DNA of 64,000 nucleotides from an uncultured Parabacteroides sp. (GTDB taxonomy: Bacteria; Bacteroidota; Bacteroidia; Bacteroidales; Tannerellaceae). A program made the position numbers and the translations under genes. The DNA lies in assembly GCA_900552465.1 (NCBI GenBank), contig URZO01000013.1, forward strand, positions 5,678 through 69,677, read 5' to 3'. The notes under the pieces are model-generated. The model did no database searches. It had not been told where the DNA came from and saw only the letters and a list, made by a program, of their open reading frames with translations. Numbering within the stretch: the stretch's first letter is position 1; every line of letters starts with the position of its first letter. Below are positions 1 through 7,864 of the stretch, piece by piece.

Positions 1-1
1 C

Positions 2-754
2 GCTTTCTGGATCATCGGTTTTTTCACCAAACCGGAGACATCCACCCGGAAAGATAAAATACTCCTTTTCCTCCTAGGTGCACTCGGTATCTACGGTTTT
101 ATGTTCTTCTACCTGATCGGGTTGAGCAAGACGACGCCGGTCTCCAGTTCTATCTTTTCCAGCCTGCAACCGATATGGGTGTTTATCCTGTCCGTCCTTT
201 TCTTTAAAGAGACAATCACAAAGATGAAAGTAACCGGCATCCTCATCGGGCTGGGAGGCGCACTGCTGTGCATCCTGACACAGAAAAGCGACGATCTGGC
301 TTCGGATGCCCTGACGGGGAATATACTCTGCCTGCTCAGTTCTGTTGCTTACGCCGTCTATCTGATCGCAAGTAACCGCATATTGAAGAATGTCGGGGTC
401 ATGACAATGCTGAGATACACCTTTTCGGGCGCGGCGTTCTCCGGCATCATTGTCTCGGCGATAACCGGATTCGATGCCGCCGTCCTCACCTCTCCGATCC
501 ACTGGAAACCGATGGGCGTGTTGCTGTTTGTCCTGATCTTCCCGACCGTTATCAGTTACCTGCTCGTCCCTATCGGACTGAAATATCTGAAAACAACACT
601 GGTTGCCATCTATGGCTACCTGATCCTAATTGTGGCAACCATCACCTCCTTAGCATTAGGACAGGATCGTTTCAGTTGGACGCAACTGATTGCCGTACTG
701 CTTATCTGCTCGAGCGTTTATTTCGTCGAAATAGCAGAAAACAAAGAAAAATGA
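2..754 (+). CDS. DMT-superfamily (EamA) transporter, 5' end outside the window
   Basis: This is the C-terminal 250 residues of an inner-membrane exporter of the drug/metabolite transporter superfamily. The reading frame is open from base 2, before the first internal Met at base 101, so the gene starts upstream of the window. The visible part has about seven or eight hydrophobic helices. It includes the stretch PVSSSIFSSLQPIWVFILS, typical of the end of the first EamA repeat, then a second repeat that begins near SDALTGNILCLLSSVAYAVYLI. The protein ends in a short charged tail. EamA proteins export amino acids, nucleobases or small metabolites, but the substrate cannot be read from sequence. 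The next gene lies 126 bases downstream behind its own probable promoter, so this is probably the last gene of its unit. Confidence 0.85.
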   Translation, partial: AFWIIGFFTKPETSTRKDKILLFLLGALGIYGFMFFYLIGLSKTTPVSSSIFSSLQPIWVFILSVLFFKETITKMKVTGILIGLGGALLCILTQKSDDLASDALTGNILCLLSSVAYAVYLIASNRILKNVGVMTMLRYTFSGAAFSGIIVSAITGFDAAVLTSPIHWKPMGVLLFVLIFPTVISYLLVPIGLKYLKTTLVAIYGYLILIVATITSLALGQDRFSWTQLIAVLLICSSVYFVEIAENKEK

Positions 755-771
755 TAAATTCTCAATTTATT

Positions 772-798
772 TGTAACAACTTTGCAACCACTACCGTC
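772..798 (+). promoter_or_regulatory. Possible ECF-type promoter for the sigma-factor operon
   Basis: TGTAAC (772-777) and CGTC (795-798) are separated by 17 bases. This matches the general AAC / CGTC form of promoters read by ECF sigma factors. It lies about 80 bases before the first gene of an operon that encodes an ECF sigma factor, so autoregulation is plausible. The housekeeping Bacteroides element TAnnTTTG is absent here. Inference from motif and position only. Confidence 0.35.
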
Positions 799-880
799 TA
801 CTTAATGAACGCTCTTCAATAGCGCGCATTGAATGAGCAGCAATTAACGGAATTAAGTAACGATTAATACATAAAGAAAG

Positions 881-1333
881 ATGAAAAAATACATTACAAT
901 TCTGATTCTCATTCTATTCTGCCAAGCAGGATACAGCCAGAGTATGGACAAGCTGTTCAACGATTTTGCCAAACAGGAAAACGTAACTCGTGTAACGGTC
1001 GGCCCGTTCCTGATGAAAATAAGCAGTATGTTTACCGAAACGATGGGGGTGAACAGCATCGAAGTCCTCTCGTTCGATGAATGCGGCAGCACTGTCAAAG
1101 AAAATCTCCGTACGGCCATCAAGCAACTGAAAGATCCCGCCTTCGAGACAATGGTCACAAGCAATGAAGGCGGCAGTCGCACAAAAGTGATGGTACGCAT
1201 CGACAAAGAGATGATCCGCGAACTGGTAGTCCTGACAACCGACGGTAACGACGATGCCTTGATCCGCATCAAAGGAAAGATCAAACCATCCGATATCGAA
1301 CGGGTAGTAAACGACCATAAAAATGGACGTTGA
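881..1333 (+). CDS. DUF4252 domain secreted protein (first copy)
   Basis: A 150-residue exported protein with a signal peptide (residues 1 to about 19, ending GYSQ) and a DUF4252 domain over the rest. Recognisable family features are an N-terminal MDKLFNDFAKQENVTRV segment, a central KIS..F region and the C-terminal LIRIKGKIKPSDIERVV stretch. DUF4252 proteins are common in Bacteroidetes and have no established function. They are often encoded with ECF sigma factors. The last 11 bases overlap the start of the sigma-factor gene, which suggests translational coupling. A paralogue lies at 2237-2731, so the operon is bracketed by two members of the family. A role in envelope sensing is inference from the context. 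Confidence 0.85.
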   Translation: MKKYITILILILFCQAGYSQSMDKLFNDFAKQENVTRVTVGPFLMKISSMFTETMGVNSIEVLSFDECGSTVKENLRTAIKQLKDPAFETMVTSNEGGSRTKVMVRIDKEMIRELVVLTTDGNDDALIRIKGKIKPSDIERVVNDHKNGR

Positions 1334-1841
1334 TAGCTTTAAACGGCTGTTCCTTCCCCTCCATCCCAAGCTCTTCCGGATCGCCTACGCACTAGTCGAA
1401 AACAAAGCCGATGCCGAAGATATCCTGCAAGATGCCTACTATAAGCTGTGGAGCCGGCGAAGCGAACTGGCCGATATCCAGAATCCGGAAGCCTTCTGTG
1501 TGACGCTGGTCAAAAACCTCTGCCTCGATTATCTCCGGTCTCCCCGTGCTAACAGGCACGACGAAGACGTCACAGAGGCCGTCACCCTCTCCACAGATTC
1601 TTCACCGGACAAGGAACTGGAGATGCAGGACAAAGTAGAGCACATCCACAACCTGATCAGCCGCCTGCCGGAAAACCAACGGCAAGTCATCCGGCTAAGA
1701 GGGATAGACGATTGCTCGATGGACGAAATAGAACAGATCACCGGCCTAAACGCCGTCAATATACGGGTGCTACTCTCCCGGGCACGAAAAATAATCCGGG
1801 AACAATTTGAAAAATATTATACATACGAATATGAACGATAG
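1323..1841 (+). CDS. ECF RNA polymerase sigma factor, sigma-70 family
   Basis: A 172-residue sigma factor of ECF size. Region 2 is seen at about residues 8-75 (LFLPLHPKLFRIAYALVEN, then DAEDILQDAYYKLW), which binds core enzyme and the -10 element. Region 4 is a helix-turn-helix at about residues 115-165 (LPENQRQVIRLRGID, then MDEIEQITGLN), which recognises the -35 element. Regions 1.1 and 3 are absent, as expected for ECF factors. The gene overlaps its neighbours on both sides by 11 bases, so the four genes of this operon are probably translationally coupled. No FecR-like regulator is encoded next to it. The downstream short membrane protein is the best anti-sigma candidate. Confidence 0.93.
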   Translation: MDVDSFKRLFLPLHPKLFRIAYALVENKADAEDILQDAYYKLWSRRSELADIQNPEAFCVTLVKNLCLDYLRSPRANRHDEDVTEAVTLSTDSSPDKELEMQDKVEHIHNLISRLPENQRQVIRLRGIDDCSMDEIEQITGLNAVNIRVLLSRARKIIREQFEKYYTYEYER

Positions 1842-2232
1842 AAATATAGACGAACTGATCAATAAAGCCCTCCAGGAGGAGCAGGCTTTACCGGAAGGAC
1901 TTTCCCGGCGGCTGGAACAGCAGATCGACGCTTGGGCTGTCGCAGAGGAAAAGAGAACTCGTTCATTGACCCGGAGACGTTCTTTATACTGGTTAAGCGC
2001 AGCCGCTGCCGTAGCCTTGCTGTGTATCGGCATCTTCCAGTATGACGCACCGTCTTACACCCCGGACCGCCTCGCCGACACCTACACCAATCCGGAGGAT
2101 GCCGCCGTCGCCGCCGAAAAAGCACTGCTCCTGATGTCGCAGAACCTCAACAAAGGCCTTAGCCAGGTGAGCAACGCAGGGCAGGAAATCGACAAAGTAA
2201 ACAACATATTAAACAAACATTTAAACGATTAA
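1831..2232 (+). CDS. Short single-pass membrane protein, putative anti-sigma factor
   Basis: A 133-residue protein with a soluble N-terminal segment of about 55 residues rich in charged residues (NIDELINKALQEEQALPEG). One transmembrane helix follows at about residues 60-80 (LYWLSAAAAVALLCIGIF), then a short extracytoplasmic tail. I chose the start at 1831 because it gives the usual ATGA-like overlap with the sigma-factor stop; an upstream in-frame ATG at 1807 lies well inside the sigma gene. The layout of a cytoplasmic N-terminus, one helix and a small periplasmic part, encoded immediately after an ECF sigma gene, is typical of anti-sigma factors. No zinc-binding HxxxCxxC motif is present, so it is not a ZAS-type anti-sigma. 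The function is inferred from position. Confidence 0.7.
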   Translation: MNDRNIDELINKALQEEQALPEGLSRRLEQQIDAWAVAEEKRTRSLTRRRSLYWLSAAAAVALLCIGIFQYDAPSYTPDRLADTYTNPEDAAVAAEKALLLMSQNLNKGLSQVSNAGQEIDKVNNILNKHLND

Positions 2233-2236
2233 TCTT

Positions 2237-2731
2237 ATGAAATACAAGAATATATTCCTGATTCTGTTCCTTTGCTGCACAAGCCTGTGCTTTGCCCAGG
2301 ACAAACTGTTCGAGAAATATGCCGATATGGACAACGTGACATCCGTCTTCATCTCCAAAAAGATGTTCGAGATGATGCCCAGCATAGAGAGCGGCGGCCT
2401 CGACCTAATGAACCTGAAAGGAAAAATAAACAACCTCCAGATCCTTACTTCCGATAAACGGGAAATACGGGACCAGATGCGGAAGGAATTCAGCGGCCTC
2501 ATCGGCAAATCGCACGAAGAACTGATGCGTGTTAAAGATAATAAAACCAAGGCGACCTTCTACATCGAGCAGAAAGGCGACCTGATTAATGAAATGATTA
2601 TGATGGCCGATACGGAGTCTGAATACGTCATCATCCGCTTGACGGGAAAGTTTACGTTACAGGACATACAGAACGTAGCAAACAGTTTTTCAAAGGAGGA
2701 TGGAAAGAATGTAAGTGTCAGCTTCGAGTAA
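2237..2731 (+). CDS. DUF4252 domain secreted protein (second copy)
   Basis: A 164-residue exported protein with a signal peptide (residues 1 to about 20, ending CFAQ). The DUF4252 domain is similar in layout to the 881-1333 product: DKLFEKYADMDNVTSVFISK near the N-terminus and YVIIRLTGKFTLQDIQNVA near the C-terminus. The middle part has diverged (SHEELMRVKDNKTKATFYIEQ). It starts 4 bases after the putative anti-sigma gene and is the last gene of the operon, which ends at a strong hairpin 20 bases downstream. The function is unknown. Two paralogues at either end of a sigma/anti-sigma pair suggest that both are targets or inputs of the same envelope-response circuit. Confidence 0.85.
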   Translation: MKYKNIFLILFLCCTSLCFAQDKLFEKYADMDNVTSVFISKKMFEMMPSIESGGLDLMNLKGKINNLQILTSDKREIRDQMRKEFSGLIGKSHEELMRVKDNKTKATFYIEQKGDLINEMIMMADTESEYVIIRLTGKFTLQDIQNVANSFSKEDGKNVSVSFE

Positions 2732-2751
2732 TTCGTTTACTACTTCTTATA

Positions 2752-2804
2752 CAAAAAAGGTAAATACCTCAGTTCTGGTAGGACTGAGGTATTTACCTTT
2801 TTTG
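2752..2804 (+). terminator. Strong hairpin terminator that contains a recombination site
   Basis: A perfect 22-bp stem (2752-2773 with 2783-2804) has a 9-base loop and runs of six A on the left arm and six T on the right. It lies 20 bases after the last gene of the sigma-factor operon, so it serves as its terminator. Bases 2771-2785, the loop with the top of the stem, are also the left copy of the 15-bp inverted repeat that may drive DNA inversion. Confidence 0.85.
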
Positions 2805-3015
2805 TTTGCTACCGAGACAAAATTAGATATATAAAACCACCTATTGCTTTCAAAAATGATATTAAAATTAACCAAACTGATATTTTATAAAAAAATATAG
2901 TTCTTCCATACTCATCCTAAAAACAACAATTAAGTCTATTAAATGATGAAATCAGTAATCAAATCTCTTCACAAAACTTATTTACACCTTTAATAGTCAT
3001 AGTCCTACCAGAACT
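2771..3015. promoter_or_regulatory. Putative invertible promoter segment upstream of susC
   Basis: AGTTCTGGTAGGACT (2771-2785) and its exact reverse complement (3001-3015) enclose 215 bp of AT-rich noncoding DNA. Both arms fit the pattern AGTYYYNNNNGDACT, which I recall for the class of invertible promoters placed before SusC/SusD genes in Bacteroides fragilis. Inside, the clearest housekeeping -7 element (TAnnTTTG) is on the minus strand at 2818-2825 and points away from susC. Inversion would move it to about 2961-2968, pointing at susC. The state in this assembly is therefore predicted to be OFF. No invertase gene is in the window. The rest of the 2732-3129 gap holds nothing else I recognise. 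Confidence 0.75.
2818..2825 (-). promoter_or_regulatory. -7 promoter element inside the invertible segment
   Basis: On the minus strand this reads TAATTTTG, an exact match to the Bacteroides -7 consensus TAnnTTTG. A TTTG lies 25 bases upstream, somewhat farther than the usual 19-21 bases, so the promoter call is tentative. It faces leftwards, away from susC. Confidence 0.4.
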
Positions 3016-3129
3016 AATTCAGTTTTCATTTTAAATCATTTGCCTATGAAGATATGTAAAAGAACATGCTTACAAAGTTTTAGTAAAGAGAGTTAGAATA
3101 TTTATATTGTTAAATTAAATTTTAATATT

Positions 3130-6100
3130 ATGATCAAATCGATATGTAGCAGCCTAATACCTAAAGCTGTGTTATTATCAGTTTTTTTAAGTCCCGGATA
3201 TGTCATTTCAAAAACACATGCTGAGACATATCCTATCAACGGTATAGAACAGACAACCGGTAAAATAAGCGGCCGGGTAGTCGATGCAAAAGGAGAACCT
3301 ATACCTGGCGCAAACATTGCTGTAAAGGGTACCACAATCGGTACTATTACAGATATGGATGGTAATTTTTCCATAGATGTTAATCCGAATCAAATACTTA
3401 CAATCAGTTTTATCGGATACGAAACAAAAACTGTAACCGTCACCAATCAGAAAACATTAAATGTCGTTCTGAAAGAAAACGTAAACGAACTGGATGAGCT
3501 CGTTGTAGTCAGTTATGGTACCCAGAAAAAGAGAGACTTGACAGGATCTGTATCCAAGATCGATGCAGATGAATTGGAGAATCTTCCGGTAGGACAGTTT
3601 GCTCAAAAACTGCAAGGTCAGATAGCAGGTGTACAAATCAACCAATCAACCGGACAGCCAGGTAAAGGTATGGGATTCCGTATTCGTGGTGCCGCCTCCA
3701 TAAACGGCGGAAGTTCGCCTTTATTTGTTGTGGACGGAATTCCTGTCAACATGGATCTTAGTAGCATTAATCCGGATGAAATCGAAACTTTCTCCATCCT
3801 GAAAGACGCCGCCGCAACCTCTTTGTATGGATCACGTGCAGCCAATGGAGTCGTGCTGATTACAACTAAAAGAGGGAAACAAGGTAAAACGCAGGTAGAC
3901 GTCAACGCTACATTCGGTATTCAGACTTTGAAGGGATTAAAAACTCCGGATGTGATGAACGGAGAAGAATTTGCTCAATACAAAAAAGAATATTATGAAG
4001 ATGCTGCCAGATACGAAGGTTATACCGGTGGCGTTCCCGAGCAATATCAAAATCCGTCACAGTATGGTGCCGGGACTAACTGGTACGACCTATTAACACG
4101 TAACGCTGCTACACAAAACTATAGCGTCAGTGTTACAGCTAATAAAGACAAATTCAATACAGCTATCGTATTGGGTTATTTCCGCCAGGACGGTGTTATG
4201 TACAATTCTAATTTCGAACGTTATTCCTTGCGTGCTAACAATGATTACCAGGTTAACGACAGACTGAAATTAGGTTTGAACATTGCTCCTACTTTACAGA
4301 TCAAAAATAATCAGAATACGGACGGAGGTTGGCAAATATTAAGTGCGGCATTCCTGGCCGACCCGACCGTTAATCCGTATGATGAAAATGGAGATCCTAT
4401 CCTTTCTTTAAATTCTCCGGGGATGTTTCCTCAGCCGAACTGGGTACGTGTTATACATGAAAAGACCAGTAAAACACAGGATTTAGCTTTGCTTAGCAAC
4501 GCTTTCGCCGAACTGGATATCTGGGGCGGAATCAAATATAAATTCCAGGCCGGTTTTGATTTAGGAGCAAAGAATTACAGAGATTTCACTCCTTCAACAG
4601 CGGGTGGTGCCATGTTTACTGCTCCTCCACAGAAGGCAAGCGGACAATATAATACCAATTTCCATTATAGCTGGACAATTGAAAACATGTTGATGTATAA
4701 CCATAAATTCGGAGATCATAGTATTGACGCTTTGTTAGGTTACAGTGCCCAGAAGTATTCAAACGAATACAACCAATTAACAGCAACCGATTTCCCGAGT
4801 GATGATATTCCGTGGATGGGAGCCGGTGCCACCAAAAACGGCGACAACAACATCGAACAATGGTCTTTGGCCTCTGTCATCGCACGTGCAAACTATAGCT
4901 TTAAAGATCGCTATTTGCTGCAAGCCACATTCCGGCGGGATGGTTGTTCCCGTTTCGGAACCGGTAATAAATATGCAAACTTTCCTTCTGTTTCTGCCGG
5001 ATGGATTGCTTCCGATGAGGCTTTTATGGAACCGATTACAGATGTAATGAATTATCTGAAAATAAGAGCCAGTTATGGTTTAACCGGTAACTACAATATC
5101 GGTAACTACCGGTATATTGCAGGGGTAAGTACCTATAACTATGTTTTAGGCGGTGCATTAGCTCCAGGAAAAGGATTAGGAAACTTAGGAAACAACGCCC
5201 TTACCTGGGAAGAGACAAAACAGCTGGATTTAGGTGTCGATCTCGGTTTCCTGAACGACCGCATCTACTTAATGTATGACTATTACAAAAAGAATGTGAA
5301 CGGACTTTTGTATCAGGTAGATATCCCAAGAGCTTCCGGCTTCTCCAATATCTATTCCAACATTGGAGATTATAAGGCATGGGGGCATGAAATTACCTTA
5401 CAATCCCGTAACCTTATCGGTGAATTCAAATGGACAACTAATCTGAATATCGCTTTCAATCGCAACGAAATAACCAAAATGGGAACAAACAATACCCCAA
5501 AAGGCGGATATTCCAACCAGGAAGATTTCAACCGTCTGGCTGTAGGTGAACCCATTGGTATATTCATGGGATATATATTCGACGGTGTATACATGACAGA
5601 AGAAGAACTTAACAGTCAGCCGAAACATGCATCTTCCGAAATCGGTACAGTCCGTATGAAGGATGTTAGTGGCCCTAATGGCGTTCCTGACGGTATAATC
5701 GATAATAACGACCGTGTAAAAATAGGTGATCCGAACCCGGATTTCATTTACGGTATGACAAATGAATTTTCCTGGAAAAACTTCGACCTGAGCATTTTGA
5801 TCAGTGGACAAGTAGGCGGTGACGTTATTAACTCTAACTACGAGCATACCCTGAATATCGACGGATGCTTTAACGTTCTTAAGAAAGTTGCCAACCGCTG
5901 GCGTTCACCCGAAAATCCGGGTGACGGACTTGTTCCAAGAACAAAAGCCGGCACGACTGAATTGTTCCGTTTCAACAACAGTAGCTGGGTGTACGATGCT
6001 TCTTATCTAACGATCAAGAATATCACATTAGGATATACAATTCCTATCAAACCGAGCCAGTATCTCTCCAAACTCCGGGTATATGTAACCGCCCAACAAT

Positions 6101-6240
6101 TAGCTACATTCACCAAATATCCTGGTATGAACCCGGAAATTGCGATGAATGAAGACATGGGATGGAGCGGACTGGGAGTAGACCGTACAACTTATCCGGT
6201 TCCGAGAACATTCAGTATCGGATGTAACATCTCATTCTGA
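3130..6240 (+). CDS. SusC/RagA-family TonB-dependent outer-membrane transporter
   Basis: A 1036-residue outer-membrane transporter that imports glycans together with the SusD lipoprotein encoded next. A signal-like N-terminus (about residues 1-31) is followed by a carboxypeptidase-regulatory-like domain (about 44-112, GRVVDAKGEPIPGANIAVKG). The plug domain (about 120-235) carries the SusC signatures FRIRGAASINGG, SPLFVVDG and LKDAAATSLYGSRAANGVVLI. A long beta-barrel ends in aromatic GCNISF. There is no N-terminal STN signalling domain, so it should not signal directly to a sigma factor. Upstream lies the putative invertible promoter, which probably controls this gene and the ones behind it. 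Substrate is inferred from the neighbouring rhamnosidases to be a rhamnose-containing polysaccharide. Confidence 0.96.
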   Translation: MIKSICSSLIPKAVLLSVFLSPGYVISKTHAETYPINGIEQTTGKISGRVVDAKGEPIPGANIAVKGTTIGTITDMDGNFSIDVNPNQILTISFIGYETKTVTVTNQKTLNVVLKENVNELDELVVVSYGTQKKRDLTGSVSKIDADELENLPVGQFAQKLQGQIAGVQINQSTGQPGKGMGFRIRGAASINGGSSPLFVVDGIPVNMDLSSINPDEIETFSILKDAAATSLYGSRAANGVVLITTKRGKQGKTQVDVNATFGIQTLKGLKTPDVMNGEEFAQYKKEYYEDAARYEGYTGGVPEQYQNPSQYGAGTNWYDLLTRNAATQNYSVSVTANKDKFNTAIVLGYFRQDGVMYNSNFERYSLRANNDYQVNDRLKLGLNIAPTLQIKNNQNTDGGWQILSAAFLADPTVNPYDENGDPILSLNSPGMFPQPNWVRVIHEKTSKTQDLALLSNAFAELDIWGGIKYKFQAGFDLGAKNYRDFTPSTAGGAMFTAPPQKASGQYNTNFHYSWTIENMLMYNHKFGDHSIDALLGYSAQKYSNEYNQLTATDFPSDDIPWMGAGATKNGDNNIEQWSLASVIARANYSFKDRYLLQATFRRDGCSRFGTGNKYANFPSVSAGWIASDEAFMEPITDVMNYLKIRASYGLTGNYNIGNYRYIAGVSTYNYVLGGALAPGKGLGNLGNNALTWEETKQLDLGVDLGFLNDRIYLMYDYYKKNVNGLLYQVDIPRASGFSNIYSNIGDYKAWGHEITLQSRNLIGEFKWTTNLNIAFNRNEITKMGTNNTPKGGYSNQEDFNRLAVGEPIGIFMGYIFDGVYMTEEELNSQPKHASSEIGTVRMKDVSGPNGVPDGIIDNNDRVKIGDPNPDFIYGMTNEFSWKNFDLSILISGQVGGDVINSNYEHTLNIDGCFNVLKKVANRWRSPENPGDGLVPRTKAGTTELFRFNNSSWVYDASYLTIKNITLGYTIPIKPSQYLSKLRVYVTAQQLATFTKYPGMNPEIAMNEDMGWSGLGVDRTTYPVPRTFSIGCNISF

Positions 6241-6275
6241 CAGGAATATAAATTATAAACTTAAAACGAAAGATC

Positions 6276-7802
6276 ATGAAAAAGATATTTAGTTTAGTCG
6301 TTGCATTGTTGACACTGGCCTCTTGTTCGGATGATTTTCTGAATCTGACTCCCCAATACTATCCAAACGATGCAACTTTCTTCAAGACCCAGGAACAGTT
6401 TACCCAGGCAGTAAACGGAGCATATTCCGCTTTGCGAGGAGTTTCTGCAAGACAGGGATATCTTATGGGAGAAATGCGTTCAGATAACACACATTATACC
6501 CGTTATAAAGCCGATCGCGGACTACATATCCTATATCGCGAAAACATTGCTGATTTTATTGTAGATGATCAGAACCAGTGGACAAATGAAATGTACTATG
6601 CATGTTATACAGGCATTTCAAGAGCTAACACCATTCTGAACCGTATCGAAGGGACGAGTTTCCCCGAAGATTTCAAAAACAAAACAATCGGAGAAGCCAA
6701 ATTTATCCGTGCATTCATGTATTTCCAACTGGTACAATGCTACGGAGACGTGCCCTTGCATCTGGAAGAGGTGACAGGCGCCGAGAACGCTTTCCTACCC
6801 CGTTCTTCTGTAAGCGACGTATATGCCGCAATCATTGACGATGTGAAAGATGCAATAGAAAAACTCCCGGCAGTAAAGTTCCCGCAAAATGGAGCGGCAA
6901 CCCAGGGAGCAGCCAAAATGCTGTATGCCTATGTCCTGATGACAAAGCCCGACAGAGACTATGCCACAGCAGAAGCACAGTTAAAAGAGATCATGAACAT
7001 GGGATATGAATTGCTTCCCGATTATGCAGACATATACGATACATCCAAAAAGAACGGAAAAGAATCTATCTTTGAAATTCAATACCAGATGGGCGACCAA
7101 GGACAGCAAAGCGACTGGCTGTACTATTTCATTCCGAAAACGACCAATGCGGAAATCATTACAGGCGTTCCCGATTGCAGTACGTTGCTGACAGGAGGTT
7201 GGAATGTTCCGACACCAGAAATGATTGCTTCTTACGAACCTGGTGATCTCCGTGTAGATCCTTCTATTGCCGTAGCCGTCGGCACCCTCGATGCGGCTAA
7301 TGCATTGGTCGTAGCTGATGTTCTAAAAATTGGCGATCCGAAAATCAACGATTACCCCGTTTCTTATCCGTTCATTAATAAGTATCGTCACGGACACTCG
7401 AAAATAGAGAATACGGACGATAACTGGCCGGTTTACCGCTATGCAGACTGCCTTTTACTATTGGCCGAATGTCTGGTAGAACAAGGACGCGCCGGCGATG
7501 CAGTTTCCTATGTCAATCAAGTACGTACCCGCGCCGGCCTACCGGCAGTTACGACGGTCAATGCTGATGTAGTAGCCAATGAACGCCGCCATGAACTGGC
7601 TTTCGAGAACCATCGTTGGTACGACTTGTTGAGAACAGGTAAAGCTATCGAAGTGATGACTGCTTACGGGAAATACATTAAAACGATCGATACCGAACTT
7701 CCGGATCGCACTTATCAGATAAAACCGGAGTATTTGCTTTATCCGATTCCTTACAATGAATTACAATTAAACGATCAGCTTAAGCAAAATCCTGGTTATT
7801 AA
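6276..7802 (+). CDS. SusD/RagB-family glycan-binding outer-membrane lipoprotein
   Basis: A 508-residue surface lipoprotein. The signal peptide ends in the lipobox LASC with Cys17 as the lipidated residue. It is followed by SDDF, an acidic stretch of the kind that directs lipoproteins to the cell surface in Bacteroidetes. The SusD N-terminal region (LNLTPQYYPNDATFFKTQEQFTQAV) and the C-terminal region (YRYADCLLLLAECLVEQG, VRTRAGLP, NERRHELAFENHRWYDLLRTG) are clear. SusD proteins form a lid over the SusC barrel and bind the polysaccharide. The gene starts 35 bases after susC and is followed 13 bases later by a hairpin that probably reduces, rather than blocks, transcription into the hydrolase genes. 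Confidence 0.96.
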   Translation: MKKIFSLVVALLTLASCSDDFLNLTPQYYPNDATFFKTQEQFTQAVNGAYSALRGVSARQGYLMGEMRSDNTHYTRYKADRGLHILYRENIADFIVDDQNQWTNEMYYACYTGISRANTILNRIEGTSFPEDFKNKTIGEAKFIRAFMYFQLVQCYGDVPLHLEEVTGAENAFLPRSSVSDVYAAIIDDVKDAIEKLPAVKFPQNGAATQGAAKMLYAYVLMTKPDRDYATAEAQLKEIMNMGYELLPDYADIYDTSKKNGKESIFEIQYQMGDQGQQSDWLYYFIPKTTNAEIITGVPDCSTLLTGGWNVPTPEMIASYEPGDLRVDPSIAVAVGTLDAANALVVADVLKIGDPKINDYPVSYPFINKYRHGHSKIENTDDNWPVYRYADCLLLLAECLVEQGRAGDAVSYVNQVRTRAGLPAVTTVNADVVANERRHELAFENHRWYDLLRTGKAIEVMTAYGKYIKTIDTELPDRTYQIKPEYLLYPIPYNELQLNDQLKQNPGY

Positions 7803-7815
7803 TACCCACATTAAC

Positions 7816-7850
7816 AAAAAGACCTTTACTTTTGTAGTGAAGGTCTTTTT
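7816..7850 (+). terminator. Hairpin terminator or attenuator after susD
   Basis: A 15-bp stem (7816-7830 with 7836-7850, one G-T pair) has a 5-base loop. The right arm ends in a run of T. It lies between susD and the next gene, whose start is only 14 bases farther on. Since I see no separate promoter for that gene, partial read-through is likely, giving more SusC/SusD than hydrolases. Confidence 0.75.
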
Positions 7851-7864
7851 TTACTATTATCACC

